49,123 nt of DNA from Lentzea aerocolonigenes (GTDB lineage: Bacteria > Actinomycetota > Actinomycetes > Mycobacteriales > Pseudonocardiaceae), in NCBI RefSeq assembly GCF_000955955.1, contig NZ_JYJG01000144.1, positions 1 through 49,123 of the forward strand, given 5' to 3'. A program made the position numbers and the translations under genes. Shown piece after piece: positions 1 to 9,119 of this stretch. The notes beneath the pieces are model-generated. The model was not told the origin of the DNA and ran no database searches. It worked only from the letters and a program-made list of their open reading frames with translations. Positions within the stretch are counted from its first letter, which is position 1. The number at the start of each line of letters is the position of its first letter.

Positions 1-60
1 CTGGCTGTGTTTCGGCACGCTGTTGAGTTCTCAAAGAACACGCGCTCACCGGTTCCAGTC
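1..60 (-). promoter_or_regulatory. 16S rRNA operon leader (gene outside window)
   Basis: Read on the minus strand, this stretch contains TGTTCTTTGAGAACTCAACA (positions 21-40). This is the conserved motif found a short distance upstream of 16S rRNA genes in many actinobacteria. It includes a small GTTCT/AGAAC inverted repeat and probably belongs to the antitermination or processing leader. No mature 16S sequence is visible, so the rRNA gene must begin just left of position 1. The three promoters listed upstream fit this reading. Confidence 0.75.
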
Positions 61-98
61 TCCGTTTCCGGAGGCTTTCTCTCGGGGCTTGTGTTGAA

Positions 99-128
99 AG
101 CTTAGCCAGTTCGTTTTCGCTTTGTCAA
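99..128 (-). promoter_or_regulatory. rRNA operon promoter, proximal
   Basis: On the minus strand a TTGACA -35 box (123-128) is followed after 18 nt by TAAGCT (99-104). It is the closest of three tandem sigma-70-type promoters pointing at the rRNA leader. Multiple tandem promoters are normal for actinobacterial rrn operons. Confidence 0.6.
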
Positions 129-195
129 ATCGGCCTCTCGGGCGATTCAGGCTCGGCGCAAACTCGCTTCGCATTCAGTTTTAAGCTTGGTTCAG

Positions 196-225
196 AAGTT
201 ATCCGAGTGGCTTTTCCGGTGTCAA
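196..225 (-). promoter_or_regulatory. rRNA operon promoter, middle
   Basis: On the minus strand TTGACA (220-225) is followed after 18 nt by TAACTT (196-201). It has the same orientation and near-consensus -35 as its neighbours. It is read as the second of the tandem rRNA promoters. Confidence 0.6.
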
Positions 226-297
226 ATCGGGGTCATTTTCAGATCCCGGACAGCACGGTAGGCCGTTCATTTACTTCTGGGGGTTTGACGCCGTGAG

Positions 298-326
298 ACT
301 TTACCCGGCCCGATCCGCGGTGTCAA
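298..326 (-). promoter_or_regulatory. rRNA operon promoter, distal
   Basis: On the minus strand TTGACA (321-326) and TAAAGT (298-303) are separated by 17 nt. This is the best match to a consensus vegetative promoter in the window. It lies about 60 bp downstream of the stop codon of the glycosyltransferase gene and points toward the rRNA leader. Confidence 0.65.
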
Positions 327-386
327 CCGCTCGTTCCGGGGTCTCGCTTGCGACTTGGAGAAAGTTACTCACGAGGAGGATCAAAG

Positions 387-3300
387 TCAAATCGCCTGGT
401 CAGCGGGCTGCTTGATCGGCACGGACGGCGAAGGAGCAGCCGGCTTGGCCCCAACCGGACGCGGACGCAGCCACAGGGTGATGGAACGAAGACCCTCCAT
501 CGCCCGCACGATCTGGTCCGGCGAAGCAGCCTGACGAGTCGCCAGCGGCACCAGGTCGTAGCCCCAGATGCCGAACTCCTTGAGGACCGTCACCGGATCG
601 TCACCGAAGTCCGCCGTCGCCGAAGCCGAGAACTCCAGGAACACGTGCGGCCGATCGCGACGCAACAGCCGGACAAGTCCCGCGAGAGCGCGATGCCCGC
701 GTCCAGGCGTGTCCACCCGCACCACGGAGAGCTTCATGCCGTTCGCCAGTTCGATGCCCTCGAGCTCCTTGTCCAGGCGCACCGACCGAACCCGGGCCAC
801 GTCGTCCGACGCATCGGGAGCCAGCGGCGACACCGACACCCCACCGGTCAACGTCGGCGAAACCGCCAGCTCGCCGGCGCTCTCCCAGGCAGCACCCTCG
901 ATCACGGTCATGCGCGCGGCCACCGCGGCAGGCAGGTTCGCCGACACGTTGTGCCTCAACAGCGCGGCTGCCGAAGGATCCGGCTCGACCGCCACCACGG
1001 CCCCCATCAGGCCGAGCCGCGACAACACCCTGATCGAGTGATACCCGACGTACGCACCGACATCGAGGAAGATCCCGTCCGGCTCCAGCACGGAATCCAG
1101 GAGCTCGGCGAGATCCGGCTCCCACACGCCGTTGGACGACAACAGCGGAAGCATGAACGCGTCGTCGGAGGGCAGCCGCATCATGCCCGCGTCGCACAAC
1201 ACCAACGACGAACGCACCTGAGGTGCGTCACCAGCGTTCTCGTGCTGACGAACCACCACGCGACGAAGAGCGTCCGCGGTCTGTTGTGCCTGATGAGCCG
1301 CACGCACCGCGGCGTCCAACCGCGTGTCGCGCTCGCGGAACACCTCGACGACCTTCGACTCCAGCGTGTCGATGCGGTCCAACGTCCGATCGAGCGCCAC
1401 GGTCAGCTTGTCGATCCGCTCCGCCAGGACGTCGTCCGCCGTGGCGCGCTTGGCCGCCTCCGCGACGACCGCGTCCTCGATGTCCCGCAGCCGACGACCC
1501 TGACCGGCCATGTCCGCACGCACGCGCACGACACCGTCGTCCACGCCGACCAACTGGTCACCGAAGTGCGACTGCCGTTCCGCGACCTGCTCGACCTCGG
1601 CTCGCAGCAACTCCAGCTCACCCGCGCCGACGCCGGACCGGAGCGCGTCCTGCCGGTCGACCAGCTCGGACACGGTGCGCTCGACCCCGTCGATCAGGGT
1701 GTGCAGCACCTGGCGCATGTGGTTGTCGTAGTGGTCCAACGCGCGCAACACGATCTTGCGCAACGCCGGTGCCATCGGCGTCCGATGAGCGGTGTCTATG
1801 TTGGGCTGCCGTAGTAACGCGTGCTTGGCCGACTGCAGCGCGAGCATCGGGTCGACCTCGGACTTCGGCTTCGGCCGGCGCGCGCGCCATCCCCGATATG
1901 AGTGCTCGACGCGTTCGCGCAGTACCTGCGCGACGCGCGCAACGGACCGCACGGACAACACGTGCTCACGTCCGGCCGCACCCAACGCCTCGGCGGTCGG
2001 CAGGTCGTCGGCCAACGAGCGCAGCAAGCGAGCAGCGGCCTGCACGTCGGGCTCGGACCCCTGGTGACACGGCACGAGAACCGCCGTCTTGCCGAACAGC
2101 TCGGCCACAGCACCATGGTCGGACGCCACCACCGGCACGCCCCGCACGGCCAACGACGCCAACCGCAGCGCGATCCGGTCGTCCGCCCCACCGCGGTGCA
2201 ACGACACCACCGCATCGGCGGTCAAGCACACGTCAGCATCCTCAGCCAGCGAAATTCGCTGGTCAGAGGCAGTGGCCAGACGCAACCGCTCGGCGGCTTC
2301 CGGATGCTCGAACGCCCCGGACACCGCGATTCGCAGCTCCACGTCCGAACGATCCGGGAACGCGCTCAAGAACGCCGACACCGCACCCAGCACGTTGCCG
2401 GACCGGTCGAGAGAGTGGTCCGCGATCGCCGCGAACACCACCACATCGCCAGGTGTGTGCTCACGCGCGCCGACGTCGACCACCGGCACGGGCACCACGC
2501 GAACGATCGGCCCGCCGATGCGTTCGGCAGCAGCACGCGACACGTCCGACGACAGCCACAGCTCGTTCACGCCCGTGCGGTCGTCCGCGGCAGTGGCGTC
2601 CAGCGCGACCTCGACGACGAACCGCCCGGCAGGCACCTCGTCATCCGCGGAAGTCCGCACCACGACTGGATAGCCGGCAGAAGTCGACACCGGTAGACCG
2701 GACGCACGCGCCGCCGCGAGCATCAGTTCGGACAACGGTCCGTTGCCCACAACGGACACACCGAGCTGGTCCAGCAACGCCGGACCCTCTGACCGTGGCT
2801 GCGGCACGGCGGGCACGGGCAACCGACCGGAAGCCACACCGACGCCGGCACACCACTCGCGCCACGCATCAGCGTCCGCACCGTAAGGCGCCGGGAACTG
2901 CTGCTGCAGCAACGCATCCGCGCGCCACACCGCGTCAGCCCACCGCGTGCCACCGGTCTCCGTCTGCTCGCACGCCCAGGTGAGGAACCCACCACCACCG
3001 TCCTCACCGAACGCCGGCGACGGCGTCGGCGAAGCGGTCCGGTAGTCGGCACGCAGCTCGGAGGGGATGAGAGTGCCGTCGATCAGCGCGTCGAACCGGT
3101 ACGGCACGGGCACGACGCTCCAGCCGCACCGCACCAGCTCGGCGCGATAGGCGGTGCACAGCTCAGCGACCTCGGCGTGCTCCGACAGCAGCACGCGCGG
3201 CCGTTCCGAGAAATCGGCGGACAGCAGCCACGGGCGCTTCGGGTCGAACCCGCGGAAGTGCACGGTCAGCAGGTCCTGGCCGACCACGGCCAGCGAACCG

Positions 3301-3917
3301 GACTCGGTGCGGTGCAACGGCCGGTCGGCGACGTTCCACACCGACAACCCGAGCCGTGCGTCGCGCACGACGTGATGCGGCACGATCGCCGGCATGTCCA
3401 GCGACGAGAGATAAGGCTCGGCGCCTTCGTCGACCGCGATGAAACCGGGGTCGAACGCTCCGAGTTCGTGCAGCTCGGCAGGCCCCGGCTGCAGCCCGTC
3501 CGACGGCAGCGGCCGCAGCGTGCGCGGCAGCAACACCACCGGAGCGTTGCGCAACGCCTCCAGCACGAGCTTCGTGAGCGATCCGAACACCTGCACCCAC
3601 GGGTCGAGGTACAGCACGGGCATGCCCTGCGTCAGCAACGCCTCCAGCAGCCGCGGCCGCAGTGCGGCCTTCAGCGCGTCGGCGTCGAGCGAGGTCGCGA
3701 GCACGTGCAGCTCGAGCTCGGACACCCCGATCTCGGCGGGCGTGATCAGCCCGGGACCGGCGTGCTCCGGTCGCGCGTCGACGATCAGCGCGACGAACCG
3801 GCCCTCGGGGTGCTCCGCGAGGAACGAGCTGGACAGGACCTTGACCGCGGGCAGTTCCGCCGCCGTGGCGACCGTGCACGCGCAGATCGTCGGCTGGAAC
3901 TCGGGTACCTCTGTCAC
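387..3917 (-). CDS. Glycosyltransferase-coiled coil-FkbM methyltransferase fusion
   Basis: Predicted protein of 1176 residues; GTG start at 3917 chosen because recognisable protein begins there (VTEVPEFQPTICAC) and the open frame upstream runs back into glnA2. Roughly residues 1-650 look like a glycosyltransferase region, ending in a GT-B-like segment with GVPVVASDHGAVAELFG near residues 585-605. Residues about 690-890 are rich in heptad-like charged repeats and probably form a coiled coil. Residues about 900-1155 are an FkbM-type SAM methyltransferase with FLDVGAYVGYHS near 950 and VVAVEPDP after it. The arrangement suggests modification of a surface glycan or glycolipid, with the coiled coil spacing or oligomerising the two enzymes. 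It lies 19 nt downstream of glnA2 and could be co-transcribed with it. The substrate cannot be deduced. Confidence 0.75.
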   Translation of the reverse strand: MTEVPEFQPTICACTVATAAELPAVKVLSSSFLAEHPEGRFVALIVDARPEHAGPGLITPAEIGVSELELHVLATSLDADALKAALRPRLLEALLTQGMPVLYLDPWVQVFGSLTKLVLEALRNAPVVLLPRTLRPLPSDGLQPGPAELHELGAFDPGFIAVDEGAEPYLSSLDMPAIVPHHVVRDARLGLSVWNVADRPLHRTESGSLAVVGQDLLTVHFRGFDPKRPWLLSADFSERPRVLLSEHAEVAELCTAYRAELVRCGWSVVPVPYRFDALIDGTLIPSELRADYRTASPTPSPAFGEDGGGGFLTWACEQTETGGTRWADAVWRADALLQQQFPAPYGADADAWREWCAGVGVASGRLPVPAVPQPRSEGPALLDQLGVSVVGNGPLSELMLAAARASGLPVSTSAGYPVVVRTSADDEVPAGRFVVEVALDATAADDRTGVNELWLSSDVSRAAAERIGGPIVRVVPVPVVDVGAREHTPGDVVVFAAIADHSLDRSGNVLGAVSAFLSAFPDRSDVELRIAVSGAFEHPEAAERLRLATASDQRISLAEDADVCLTADAVVSLHRGGADDRIALRLASLAVRGVPVVASDHGAVAELFGKTAVLVPCHQGSEPDVQAAARLLRSLADDLPTAEALGAAGREHVLSVRSVARVAQVLRERVEHSYRGWRARRPKPKSEVDPMLALQSAKHALLRQPNIDTAHRTPMAPALRKIVLRALDHYDNHMRQVLHTLIDGVERTVSELVDRQDALRSGVGAGELELLRAEVEQVAERQSHFGDQLVGVDDGVVRVRADMAGQGRRLRDIEDAVVAEAAKRATADDVLAERIDKLTVALDRTLDRIDTLESKVVEVFRERDTRLDAAVRAAHQAQQTADALRRVVVRQHENAGDAPQVRSSLVLCDAGMMRLPSDDAFMLPLLSSNGVWEPDLAELLDSVLEPDGIFLDVGAYVGYHSIRVLSRLGLMGAVVAVEPDPSAAALLRHNVSANLPAAVAARMTVIEGAAWESAGELAVSPTLTGGVSVSPLAPDASDDVARVRSVRLDKELEGIELANGMKLSVVRVDTPGRGHRALAGLVRLLRRDRPHVFLEFSASATADFGDDPVTVLKEFGIWGYDLVPLATRQAASPDQIVRAMEGLRSITLWLRPRPVGAKPAAPSPSVPIKQPADQAI

Positions 3918-3936
3918 GGAGAGCAACGTATCGGCC

Positions 3937-5280
3937 TCACAGCACGGGAAGAAGAGTGCGCAACTCGTACGGCGTGACGCTACGCCGGTACGCGTCCCAC
4001 TCCGTCCTCTTGTTGCGCAGGAAGAAGTCGTAGACGTGCTCACCCAGCGCTTCGGGGAGCAGCTCGGAGTTCTCCATCTCGGCGAGGGCCTCGCCGAGGT
4101 TCTGCGGCAGGTTCGCGTACCCGGCGGCACGACGCTCACGGTCGGTCAGCGACCACACGTCGTCCTCGGCGGGCGGCGGCAGCTCGTAACCCTTCTCGAT
4201 GCCCTTCAGCCCGGCGGCCAGGATCACCGAGTAGGCCAGGTACGGGTTGCACGCGGAGTCGAGAGAACGGATCTCCACGCGACGGGACGACGACTTGCCG
4301 GGCGAGTACATCGGCACACGGACCAATGCCGAGCGGTTGGCGTGACCCCAGCACACGGCCGTGGGTGCCTCACCGCCGACGATCAGCCTCTTGTAGGAGT
4401 TGACCCACTGGTTCGTGACGCCGGAGATCTCGCGCGCGTGCTTCAGCACACCGGCGACGAACTGCTTGCCGATCTCGCTGAGCTGGAACGGGTCTTCCTC
4501 GTCGTGGAACGCGTTGCGGTCGCCCTCGAACAACGAGAAGTGCGTGTGCATGCCCGAGCCCGGCTGCTCGGAGAACGGCTTCGGCATGAACGAGGCGCGC
4601 ACGCCCTGCGTGATCGCGACCTCCTTCACCACATAGCGGAACGTCATGACGTTGTCCGCCATGGTCAGCGCGTCGGCGTAGCGCAGGTCGATCTCCTGCT
4701 GACCGGGCGCGCCCTCGTGGTGGCTGAACTCGACCGAGATGCCCATGGCCTCGAGCGCCTCGATGGCGTGGCGGCGGAAGTGCGTGGCCGTCTCGTGCGA
4801 GGTCTGGTCGAAGAAGCCGCCGTTGTCCGCGGGGATCGGCTCGTTGCCGTCGCCCGGCAGGTCCTTGAGCAGGAAGAACTCGATCTCGGGGTGCACGTAG
4901 CAGGTGAACCCGGCCTCGCTCGCCTTCGACAGCGTCCTGCGCAGCACGTGCCGCGGGTCGGCCCACGACGGGGAGCCGTCCGGCATGGTGATGTCGCAGA
5001 ACATGCGCGCGGAGTAGTTCGTGCCCTCCGGTGTCTGCCACGGCAGCACCTGGAACGTGGCGGGGTCCGGCTTCGCGACCATGTCCGACTCGTAGACGCG
5101 GGCGAAGCCCTCGATCGCCGAGCCGTCGAACCCGATGCCCTCGCTGAAGGCGCCCTCGAGCTCGGCCGGCGCGACCGCCACGGACTTCAAGAAGCCCAGG
5201 ACGTCGGTGAACCAGAGCCGGACGAACCGGATGTCGCGTTCCTCGAGCGTGCGGAGCACGAACTCCTGCTGGCGGTCCAT
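3937..5280 (-). CDS. glnA2: Type I glutamine synthetase paralogue GlnA2
   Basis: 447 residues, starting MDRQQEFVLRTLEERD at the ATG at 5280. The start and end match mycobacterial and streptomycete GlnA2. The GS beta-grasp N-terminus precedes the catalytic domain, with HPEIEFF, GMHTHFSLF, NSYKRL and a CWGHANRSALVRVP segment that supply metal, glutamate and ATP ligands. The adenylylation loop normally containing NLYDLPP reads DDVWSLTDRE, so the regulatory tyrosine is absent and GlnE control is unlikely. GlnA2 enzymes ligate ammonia or, in Streptomyces, polyamines to glutamate; which applies here cannot be told from sequence. The gene is divergent from the lprG-like gene with 41 bp between starts, and is followed by the glycosyltransferase fusion. 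Confidence 0.93.
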   Translation of the reverse strand: MDRQQEFVLRTLEERDIRFVRLWFTDVLGFLKSVAVAPAELEGAFSEGIGFDGSAIEGFARVYESDMVAKPDPATFQVLPWQTPEGTNYSARMFCDITMPDGSPSWADPRHVLRRTLSKASEAGFTCYVHPEIEFFLLKDLPGDGNEPIPADNGGFFDQTSHETATHFRRHAIEALEAMGISVEFSHHEGAPGQQEIDLRYADALTMADNVMTFRYVVKEVAITQGVRASFMPKPFSEQPGSGMHTHFSLFEGDRNAFHDEEDPFQLSEIGKQFVAGVLKHAREISGVTNQWVNSYKRLIVGGEAPTAVCWGHANRSALVRVPMYSPGKSSSRRVEIRSLDSACNPYLAYSVILAAGLKGIEKGYELPPPAEDDVWSLTDRERRAAGYANLPQNLGEALAEMENSELLPEALGEHVYDFFLRNKRTEWDAYRRSVTPYELRTLLPVL

Positions 5281-5321
5281 AGGGCGCAGCTTAAGGGCTC
5301 GGGTGACTCTACGATCAACGC

Positions 5322-5957
5322 ATGTCCGCCCGTTGGTTGTTGGTTTGCGCACTCGCCCTGCTCACGAGCTGCACGTCCGGTGGAGATCTCCCCGAAGGTG
5401 CGACGTTGCTCTCGAAGTCGGCCGAGTCGATGCGCTCGGTCAAGACCGTTCACTTCAGCATCAAGGTGGACGGGGAGCTGCCGGACGTCCCGGTGAAGAA
5501 CGCCGATGGCGACCTCACCGCAGCCGGTGACTCGAAGGGCAACGCCAAGGTCAACTTCGCCGGGCAGCTGTTGGCCGTCGAATACGTGCTGACCGGCGGA
5601 AACCTGCACTTCAAAGGCCCGACCGGTGGGTACACGAAGCTGCCGGCGGCGTTCGCGGGCCAGGTGTACGACCCGTCCGCGATCCTGAACCCGGACAAGG
5701 GTGTGGCGAAGGTGCTGGCCAGCGCGAAGGACGCCAAGACGAAGTCGTCCGGTGACTTGTCGGTGGTCGAGGCGACCGTGCCGAAGGACGTCGCCGCGGG
5801 CCTGGTGCCGGGCATCTCCGCTGATGTGAAGGCCACGTTCTCGATCGACAAGGACAACAAGCTGAAGAACGCGCTGTTCGAGCTGCCTGGTGGCCAGAAG
5901 GTCGACGTCGGGCTGACGGACTTCGACAAGCCCGTGACGGTCACGGCTCCCCAATAG
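5322..5957 (+). CDS. lprG: LprG/LppX-family lipoprotein
   Basis: 211 residues. A short signal peptide ends in the lipobox LLTSC with the lipidated cysteine at residue 17. The mature part (LLSKSAESMRSVKTVHFSIKVDG, shown in two pieces: LLSKSAESMRS and VKTVHFSIKVDG) is typical of the LppX_LprAFG family, which folds as a half-barrel with a hydrophobic pocket for lipids. In mycobacteria LprG binds triacylated lipids and lipoarabinomannan and works with the adjacent P55 exporter. Here the next gene, 14 nt downstream, is a P55-like MFS protein, so the pair is probably an operon moving lipids to the outer envelope. No strong Shine-Dalgarno is seen before the ATG. Confidence 0.82.
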   Translation: MSARWLLVCALALLTSCTSGGDLPEGATLLSKSAESMRSVKTVHFSIKVDGELPDVPVKNADGDLTAAGDSKGNAKVNFAGQLLAVEYVLTGGNLHFKGPTGGYTKLPAAFAGQVYDPSAILNPDKGVAKVLASAKDAKTKSSGDLSVVEATVPKDVAAGLVPGISADVKATFSIDKDNKLKNALFELPGGQKVDVGLTDFDKPVTVTAPQ

Positions 5958-5971
5958 ATCAGGCGCTGTAG

Positions 5972-7489
5972 ATGAGAAGGGTCGCCCTCGCCGCATCCGG
6001 TGCGGCTGTGCTCCTCGGTGCGTTGGACGCGTACGTCGTCGTCGGTGTGCTCACGGACATGGTGCGTGATCTGGGCATCGCGGTGAACGAGCTCGAAGAG
6101 GCCACCCCGATCGTCACCGGGTACCTGCTCGGGTACGTGGCCGGCATGCCGTTGCTCGGGCAGCTGTCGGACCGGCTGGGGCGGCGGTTCGTGCTGCAGG
6201 TGTCGCTGCTCGGGTTCCTGGTGGGCTCGGTGATCACGGCACTGGCCGCCGAGTCGCCGTTGCTCGTCACCGGACGCGTCGTGCAGGGCCTGGCCGGTGG
6301 TGCGTTGCTGCCGGTCACGATGGCTCTCGTCGCTGACCTGTGGGAGGAGCACCGGCGTTCGACCGCTCTCGGGACCGTTGGTGCCGCACAGGAGCTGGGG
6401 TCTGTCCTCGGCACGCTTTACGGCATCGGCGTTGCGTCGCTGTTCAACGCGTTGCCGTTGTTCGAGGCGTGGGAGCCGCAGAGCTGGCGGTGGGTGTTCT
6501 GGGTCAACGTGCCGTTGGCGGTCATCGCGATGGTGATCGTGCAACGAACCGTGCCGAACACACGGCGTGAGGTGCGCATCGACGTCGTAGGTGGCGCGTT
6601 GCTCGCTCTCGCGTTGTCGTTGCTCGTGGTCGGGCTCTACAACCCGAAGTCCGCCGAGTCTGTGCTGCCGTCGTGGGGCTGGCCGGTGCTGGCGGCCGCC
6701 GCGCTCGTGCTGGTCGGTTTCTTCCTGTGGGAACGCCGTTCCGCGACGAGGCTGCTCGACCCGGAAGGCGTGCAGTGGCGGCCTTTCTGGGCCGTGCTCG
6801 GGGTTTCGCTCGCGGCCGGTGCGGCGTTGATGGTGACGCTGGTCGACGTGGAACTGTTCGCGCAGACCGTGTTGCGCCGGGATTCCGCTGCTGCGGCAAC
6901 GCTGCTGACGCGGTTCCTGGTCGCGCTGCCCGTCGGCGCGGTCCTGGGTGGATGGCTGGCGTCGAAGCTCGGCGACCGCTGGGTGTCCTTCGGTGGCCTG
7001 ACGATCGCCGCGGTGTCGTACGTGTTCATCGCTCAGTGGCCCGCCGACGTCAGCGGGTTCGCGTTGACTCGTGACCTGGCCATCGCCGGTTTCGGGCTGG
7101 GACTGGTCATCGCGCCGTTGTCCGGTGCTGTGCTGCGTGTTGTGCCGTCAGTGCGTCACGGCGTGGCGTCGGCGTTCGTCGTCGTCGCGCGCATGACGGG
7201 CATGCTCGTCGGTGTGGCGGCGTTGTCCGCGTGGGGACTCCACCGGTTCCGCGAGCTCACGGCAGGCCTGAACACCCCGCTGCCGTTCGGGGTCGAGAAG
7301 GACGTGTTCCAGCAGCAGATGGCCGAGTACCAGCGCAGGCTCACCGAGGCGCTGCTCACCGAGTACCACGAGATCTTCCTGATCACGGCGGTGATTTGCG
7401 CGCTCGGAGCGCTGGGTTCGGTCCTCCTGCCGGGGAAGCGTCGTCAACAGGCCGAGTCGGTCTCCGGCAGTCTCAAGTCCGCCAAGTAG
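5972..7489 (+). CDS. P55-like MFS exporter
   Basis: 505 residues with about 14 hydrophobic segments, as in the DHA2-like MFS exporters. MFS motif A ([12 protein letters not shown], residues 63-74) and the motif C-like region [13 protein letters not shown] are clear. The combination with the upstream LprG-like lipoprotein matches the mycobacterial Rv1411c-Rv1410c (LprG-P55) unit, which exports triacylglycerides and contributes to drug tolerance. The C-terminus is basic (GKRRQQ). The final 46 bp (7444-7489) are also coding on the opposite strand for the convergent serine hydrolase, so the two 3' ends overlap. A general drug exporter is the alternative, but the gene pair argues for lipid export. 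Confidence 0.85.
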   Translation: MRRVALAASGAAVLLGALDAYVVVGVLTDMVRDLGIAVNELEEATPIVTGYLLGYVAGMPLLGQLSDRLGRRFVLQVSLLGFLVGSVITALAAESPLLVTGRVVQGLAGGALLPVTMALVADLWEEHRRSTALGTVGAAQELGSVLGTLYGIGVASLFNALPLFEAWEPQSWRWVFWVNVPLAVIAMVIVQRTVPNTRREVRIDVVGGALLALALSLLVVGLYNPKSAESVLPSWGWPVLAAAALVLVGFFLWERRSATRLLDPEGVQWRPFWAVLGVSLAAGAALMVTLVDVELFAQTVLRRDSAAAATLLTRFLVALPVGAVLGGWLASKLGDRWVSFGGLTIAAVSYVFIAQWPADVSGFALTRDLAIAGFGLGLVIAPLSGAVLRVVPSVRHGVASAFVVVARMTGMLVGVAALSAWGLHRFRELTAGLNTPLPFGVEKDVFQQQMAEYQRRLTEALLTEYHEIFLITAVICALGALGSVLLPGKRRQQAESVSGSLKSAK

Positions 7490-8967
7490 TTCGTACCCAC
7501 GTTGTCCACGCAGCCGACGCCCGCGAGGAACGCTGTGTGCTGGTTTCCGTTGAACGTCAGCAGACGCGCGCCCAGTGCCTGCGCCAGGTCCACACCGGAC
7601 TGGTAGGGCGTCGCCGGGTCACCGGTCGTCGAGATCACCAGCACCTGCGGCAGTCCCTGCACCTTCGGCGGATGCGGTTCCGAGGTGTGCGGGGCCGGCC
7701 AGAACGCGCACGGACCGAGCGCGGTCTCGTCGGTGGGAACCGTGTCGTTGCCCAGGATCTCCAACAGCCTCCGACGGTTGGACTCCAGCTCGGCGCGGTC
7801 CTTCACCGGCGGTTCGTCGACGCAGCGGATGGCCACGAACGCGTCCTGGATGCGGGAGTAGCTGCCGTCCTGCGCGCGACCGAGGTACTGGTCGGCGAGT
7901 TGCAACAGCGTGGAACCCTTGTTCTGCTTGAGCTCCTGCAGTCCCTTCAACGCCGTTTCCCACAGGCGGTCCGAGTACATCGCCTGGATGATGGCGGTGT
8001 TCGCGTCCGAGTGGGACAACTTGCGTTCGCCGACCTGCAACGGGGTCTTCTTCAGCGGCTCGATCATCTGCCGGAACTTCGACTCGGCGGCGTTCGAGTC
8101 CTTGCCGATCGGACAGTCGCGTTGTGCGCACCAGCCCGCGAACCGCTGGAACGCCTGGTCGAAGCCCTGCGCCTGCCGTGCCGCCGCGTCCACCTTGTCG
8201 CCGTCGACGTCCACCGCGCCGTCGAGCACCATCGCGCGCACGTTCTTCGGGTACATCTCGGCGTACATCGTGCCGATGCGCGTGCCGTAGGAGTAACCGA
8301 GGTACGTCAGCTTCTTCTCGCCCAACGCCGCACGCAGCACGTCGACGTCACGCGCGACGTCCCTGGTGCCGACGTTCTTCAGCAGGTCGAGGCCGCTGCG
8401 CTCGGCGCACCTGTCGACGAAGTACTTGTTCTCCTGTTCGGTCTGGCTCGCGCTCTCACCCTTGGGCCGCAGACGTTGCGCGTCCCGTTCCGGATCGGTC
8501 AGGCACTGCACGCGGGGCAGGCTCGCGCCGACTCCGCGCGGGTCGAAGCCCACGACGTCGAACCGCTTGCCGACCGGGTTGTTCGGCTGCATGTTCGCGA
8601 CGTGCGCCATGCCCGAGCCACCCGGACCGCCGGGGTTCACCACGAGGGAACCGACCCGTCGCCCCGGTTCGGCGGCGGGCCTGCGCAACAGGCCGACGGT
8701 GATCGTCCCCCCGTCCGGCCTCTCGTAGTCCATCGGGACCTGCAACCGCGCACATTGGATGCCCTCGCGCTCGTACAGGCTCTTGCTCTTCGCGTCGATC
8801 GCGAACGGCTGGCACGCGCCCCACGACAACGCCTGCTCGTAGAAGCGGGCCAGGCCCTTGCGCGCGGCGACGGGTGAGCCGTCGATGCGCGCGTAGGACG
8901 TGGAGGTGCCGAGCAGGACGATCAAGGCGAACAGGGCCGCGGTTACTCGGGATCGCCTCTTCGTCAT
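7444..8967 (-). CDS. Secreted Hip1/CaeA-like alpha/beta hydrolase, paralogue 1
   Basis: 507 residues; ATG at 8967 preceded by GGAGGAACTC. An N-terminal hydrophobic segment ([11 protein letters not shown]) is a signal peptide or anchor; unlike paralogue 2 it has no lipobox cysteine. The alpha/beta hydrolase core has the oxyanion motif NPGGPGGSG, the nucleophile elbow GYSYGT (Ser226), and the C-terminal TAP-like domain with TTGDPATPY (Asp) and NQHTAFL (His), giving a full Ser-Asp-His triad. The family contains tripeptidyl aminopeptidases and mycobacterial Rv2223c and Rv2224c (Hip1), which are envelope proteases. Several cysteine pairs suggest disulfides in the mature exported protein. The IS element begins just upstream of this gene and may have separated it from its original promoter or from paralogue 2. 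Confidence 0.88.
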   Translation of the reverse strand: MTKRRSRVTAALFALIVLLGTSTSYARIDGSPVAARKGLARFYEQALSWGACQPFAIDAKSKSLYEREGIQCARLQVPMDYERPDGGTITVGLLRRPAAEPGRRVGSLVVNPGGPGGSGMAHVANMQPNNPVGKRFDVVGFDPRGVGASLPRVQCLTDPERDAQRLRPKGESASQTEQENKYFVDRCAERSGLDLLKNVGTRDVARDVDVLRAALGEKKLTYLGYSYGTRIGTMYAEMYPKNVRAMVLDGAVDVDGDKVDAAARQAQGFDQAFQRFAGWCAQRDCPIGKDSNAAESKFRQMIEPLKKTPLQVGERKLSHSDANTAIIQAMYSDRLWETALKGLQELKQNKGSTLLQLADQYLGRAQDGSYSRIQDAFVAIRCVDEPPVKDRAELESNRRRLLEILGNDTVPTDETALGPCAFWPAPHTSEPHPPKVQGLPQVLVISTTGDPATPYQSGVDLAQALGARLLTFNGNQHTAFLAGVGCVDNVGTNYLADLRLPETDSAC

Positions 8968-8986
8968 CTGAGTTCCTCCGAGAAGA

Positions 8987-9006
8987 CCCCGTCCTTCAGG
9001 ACCGGG
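8987..9006. repeat. IS-end-like hairpin
   Basis: CCCCGTCC and GGACCGGGG form a stem with one bulged base around a TTCA loop. Hairpins of the form CCCCGTCCTTCAGG...CGGGG are commonly seen at the ends of actinobacterial tnpB (IS1341-like) elements. Here it lies at the upstream edge of the tnpB element and 20 bp from the start codon of the neighbouring hydrolase. It is probably the left end of the element or a relic of an earlier insertion. Confidence 0.5.
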
Positions 9007-9119
9007 GAGGAGAATCGGGCTTCTTCGCGGGAGAGCACGATCAGCTGTTTCGCGGGCCGGGCGGGACAGCGGTCAGGACCCGGCCACGTGCGTCCACAGT
9101 GGATTGCCAGGTTGTGGTC

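Noticed and set aside
7231..8877. About 550-codon plus-strand frame opposite the Hip1-like hydrolase
   Set aside because: Shadow of the hydrolase, which has a full catalytic triad.
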